In this document: in pieces, positions 5,718 to 5,845 of the stretch | How positions within the stretch are numbered: the stretch's first letter is position 1 | Layout of the letters: each line of letters opens with the position of its first letter | NCBI GenBank assembly: GCA_021779795.1 | Contig: JAJXZZ010000217.1 | Coordinates: 1 to 5,845, forward strand | Length of the DNA: 5,845 nt | Source: Acidobacteriota bacterium | GTDB taxonomy: Bacteria; Acidobacteriota; Vicinamibacteria; Vicinamibacterales; Fen-181 | Direction of reading: 5' to 3' | Notes under the pieces: generated by a model | Seen by the model: only the letters and a program-made list of their open reading frames with translations | What the model was told of the DNA's origin: nothing | The model's database searches: none | Translations under genes and position numbers: made by a program

Positions 5718-5845
5718 CTACGACCCGGGCTGCGCACGTTGGATGTTCGACGCAATCACTTCCCGGATGTGCCGGAGCGTCTGCGCCGCCGGCGGCAGCG
5801 CTTGCCGCTGCGACCGCGCGGCCGCGGCCGCGCTCTCGTAGGCGG
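5718..5845 (-). CDS. Second copy of the spermidine-synthase-like gene, 3' end only
   Basis: The sequence entering from the right edge matches 660-787 with two differences. Both are synonymous (CGC to CGT for Arg; CAG to CAA for Gln), so the last 41 residues and the TAG stop are identical to residues 966-1006 of the complete protein. That is what a second coding copy would show, but 128 bp is little to judge by and the rest lies outside the window. Unlike the first copy, whose stop lies 34 bp from that of ggt, this stop is followed on its own strand by two further ORFs. Confidence 0.75.
   Translation of the reverse strand, partial: AYESAAAAARSQRQALPPAAQTLRHIREVIASNIQRAQPGS
5718..5845 (-). repeat. 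Repeat copy B: 3' end of spermidine-synthase-like gene
   Basis: Partner of 660-787, 126 of 128 bases identical; the last 106 bases (5740-5845) match exactly. The window ends inside the repeat, which would be typical of an assembly that stopped at a repeat if this is the contig end. Confidence 0.93.

Overview
The window is GC-rich (about two thirds G+C or more by eye) and densely coded. The gamma-glutamyltransferase and the MFS remnant have sequence character I associate with soil Acidobacteriota (Vicinamibacteria-like). That placement is an impression from protein style, not a search result. I see no rRNA, tRNA, CRISPR array, transposase or integrase.

Layout. (1) 2-625, plus strand: the 3' end of a gamma-glutamyltransferase gene, covering the whole small catalytic subunit. 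(2) 660-3680, minus strand, convergent with it across 34 bp: a complete 1006-residue fusion of a duplicated multi-pass membrane region, a spermidine-synthase-like domain and an unassigned C-terminal region. (3) 3681-3990: its leader and probable promoter, with a spaced repeat motif. (4) 3991-4365, minus: the last ~120 residues of an EntS-like MFS exporter, cut off at its 5' side. (5) 4366-4824, plus: a second, 5'-truncated copy of the gamma-glutamyltransferase end, about 94% identical to the first. (6) 4918-5656, minus: two unrecognised ORFs, a putative 192-aa membrane protein and a Trp-rich 58-aa ORF, overlapping by 17 bp. (7) 5718-5845, minus: the 3' end of a second copy of the spermidine-synthase-like gene, 126/128 identical to the first and running off the window.

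The window therefore holds two versions of one convergent locus, ggt-> <-spermidine-synthase-like. In the first the two stops are 34 bp apart. In the second, about 870 bp with two ORFs lies between them, and the ggt copy is fused at its 5' side to the truncated MFS gene. One deletion joining the middle of the MFS gene to the middle of the second ggt would explain both truncations. A metagenome assembly chimera at a repeat is the main alternative.

Functionally, gamma-glutamyltransferase cleaves glutathione and other gamma-glutamyl compounds, normally outside the cytoplasm. The membrane/spermidine-synthase fusion belongs to a widespread family whose substrate is unsettled. Nothing here shows that the two act in one pathway; their repeated convergence suggests an ancestral neighbourhood that was duplicated. 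I found no convincing new biological system. The most interesting content is the rearranged duplication and the two ORFs inside it.
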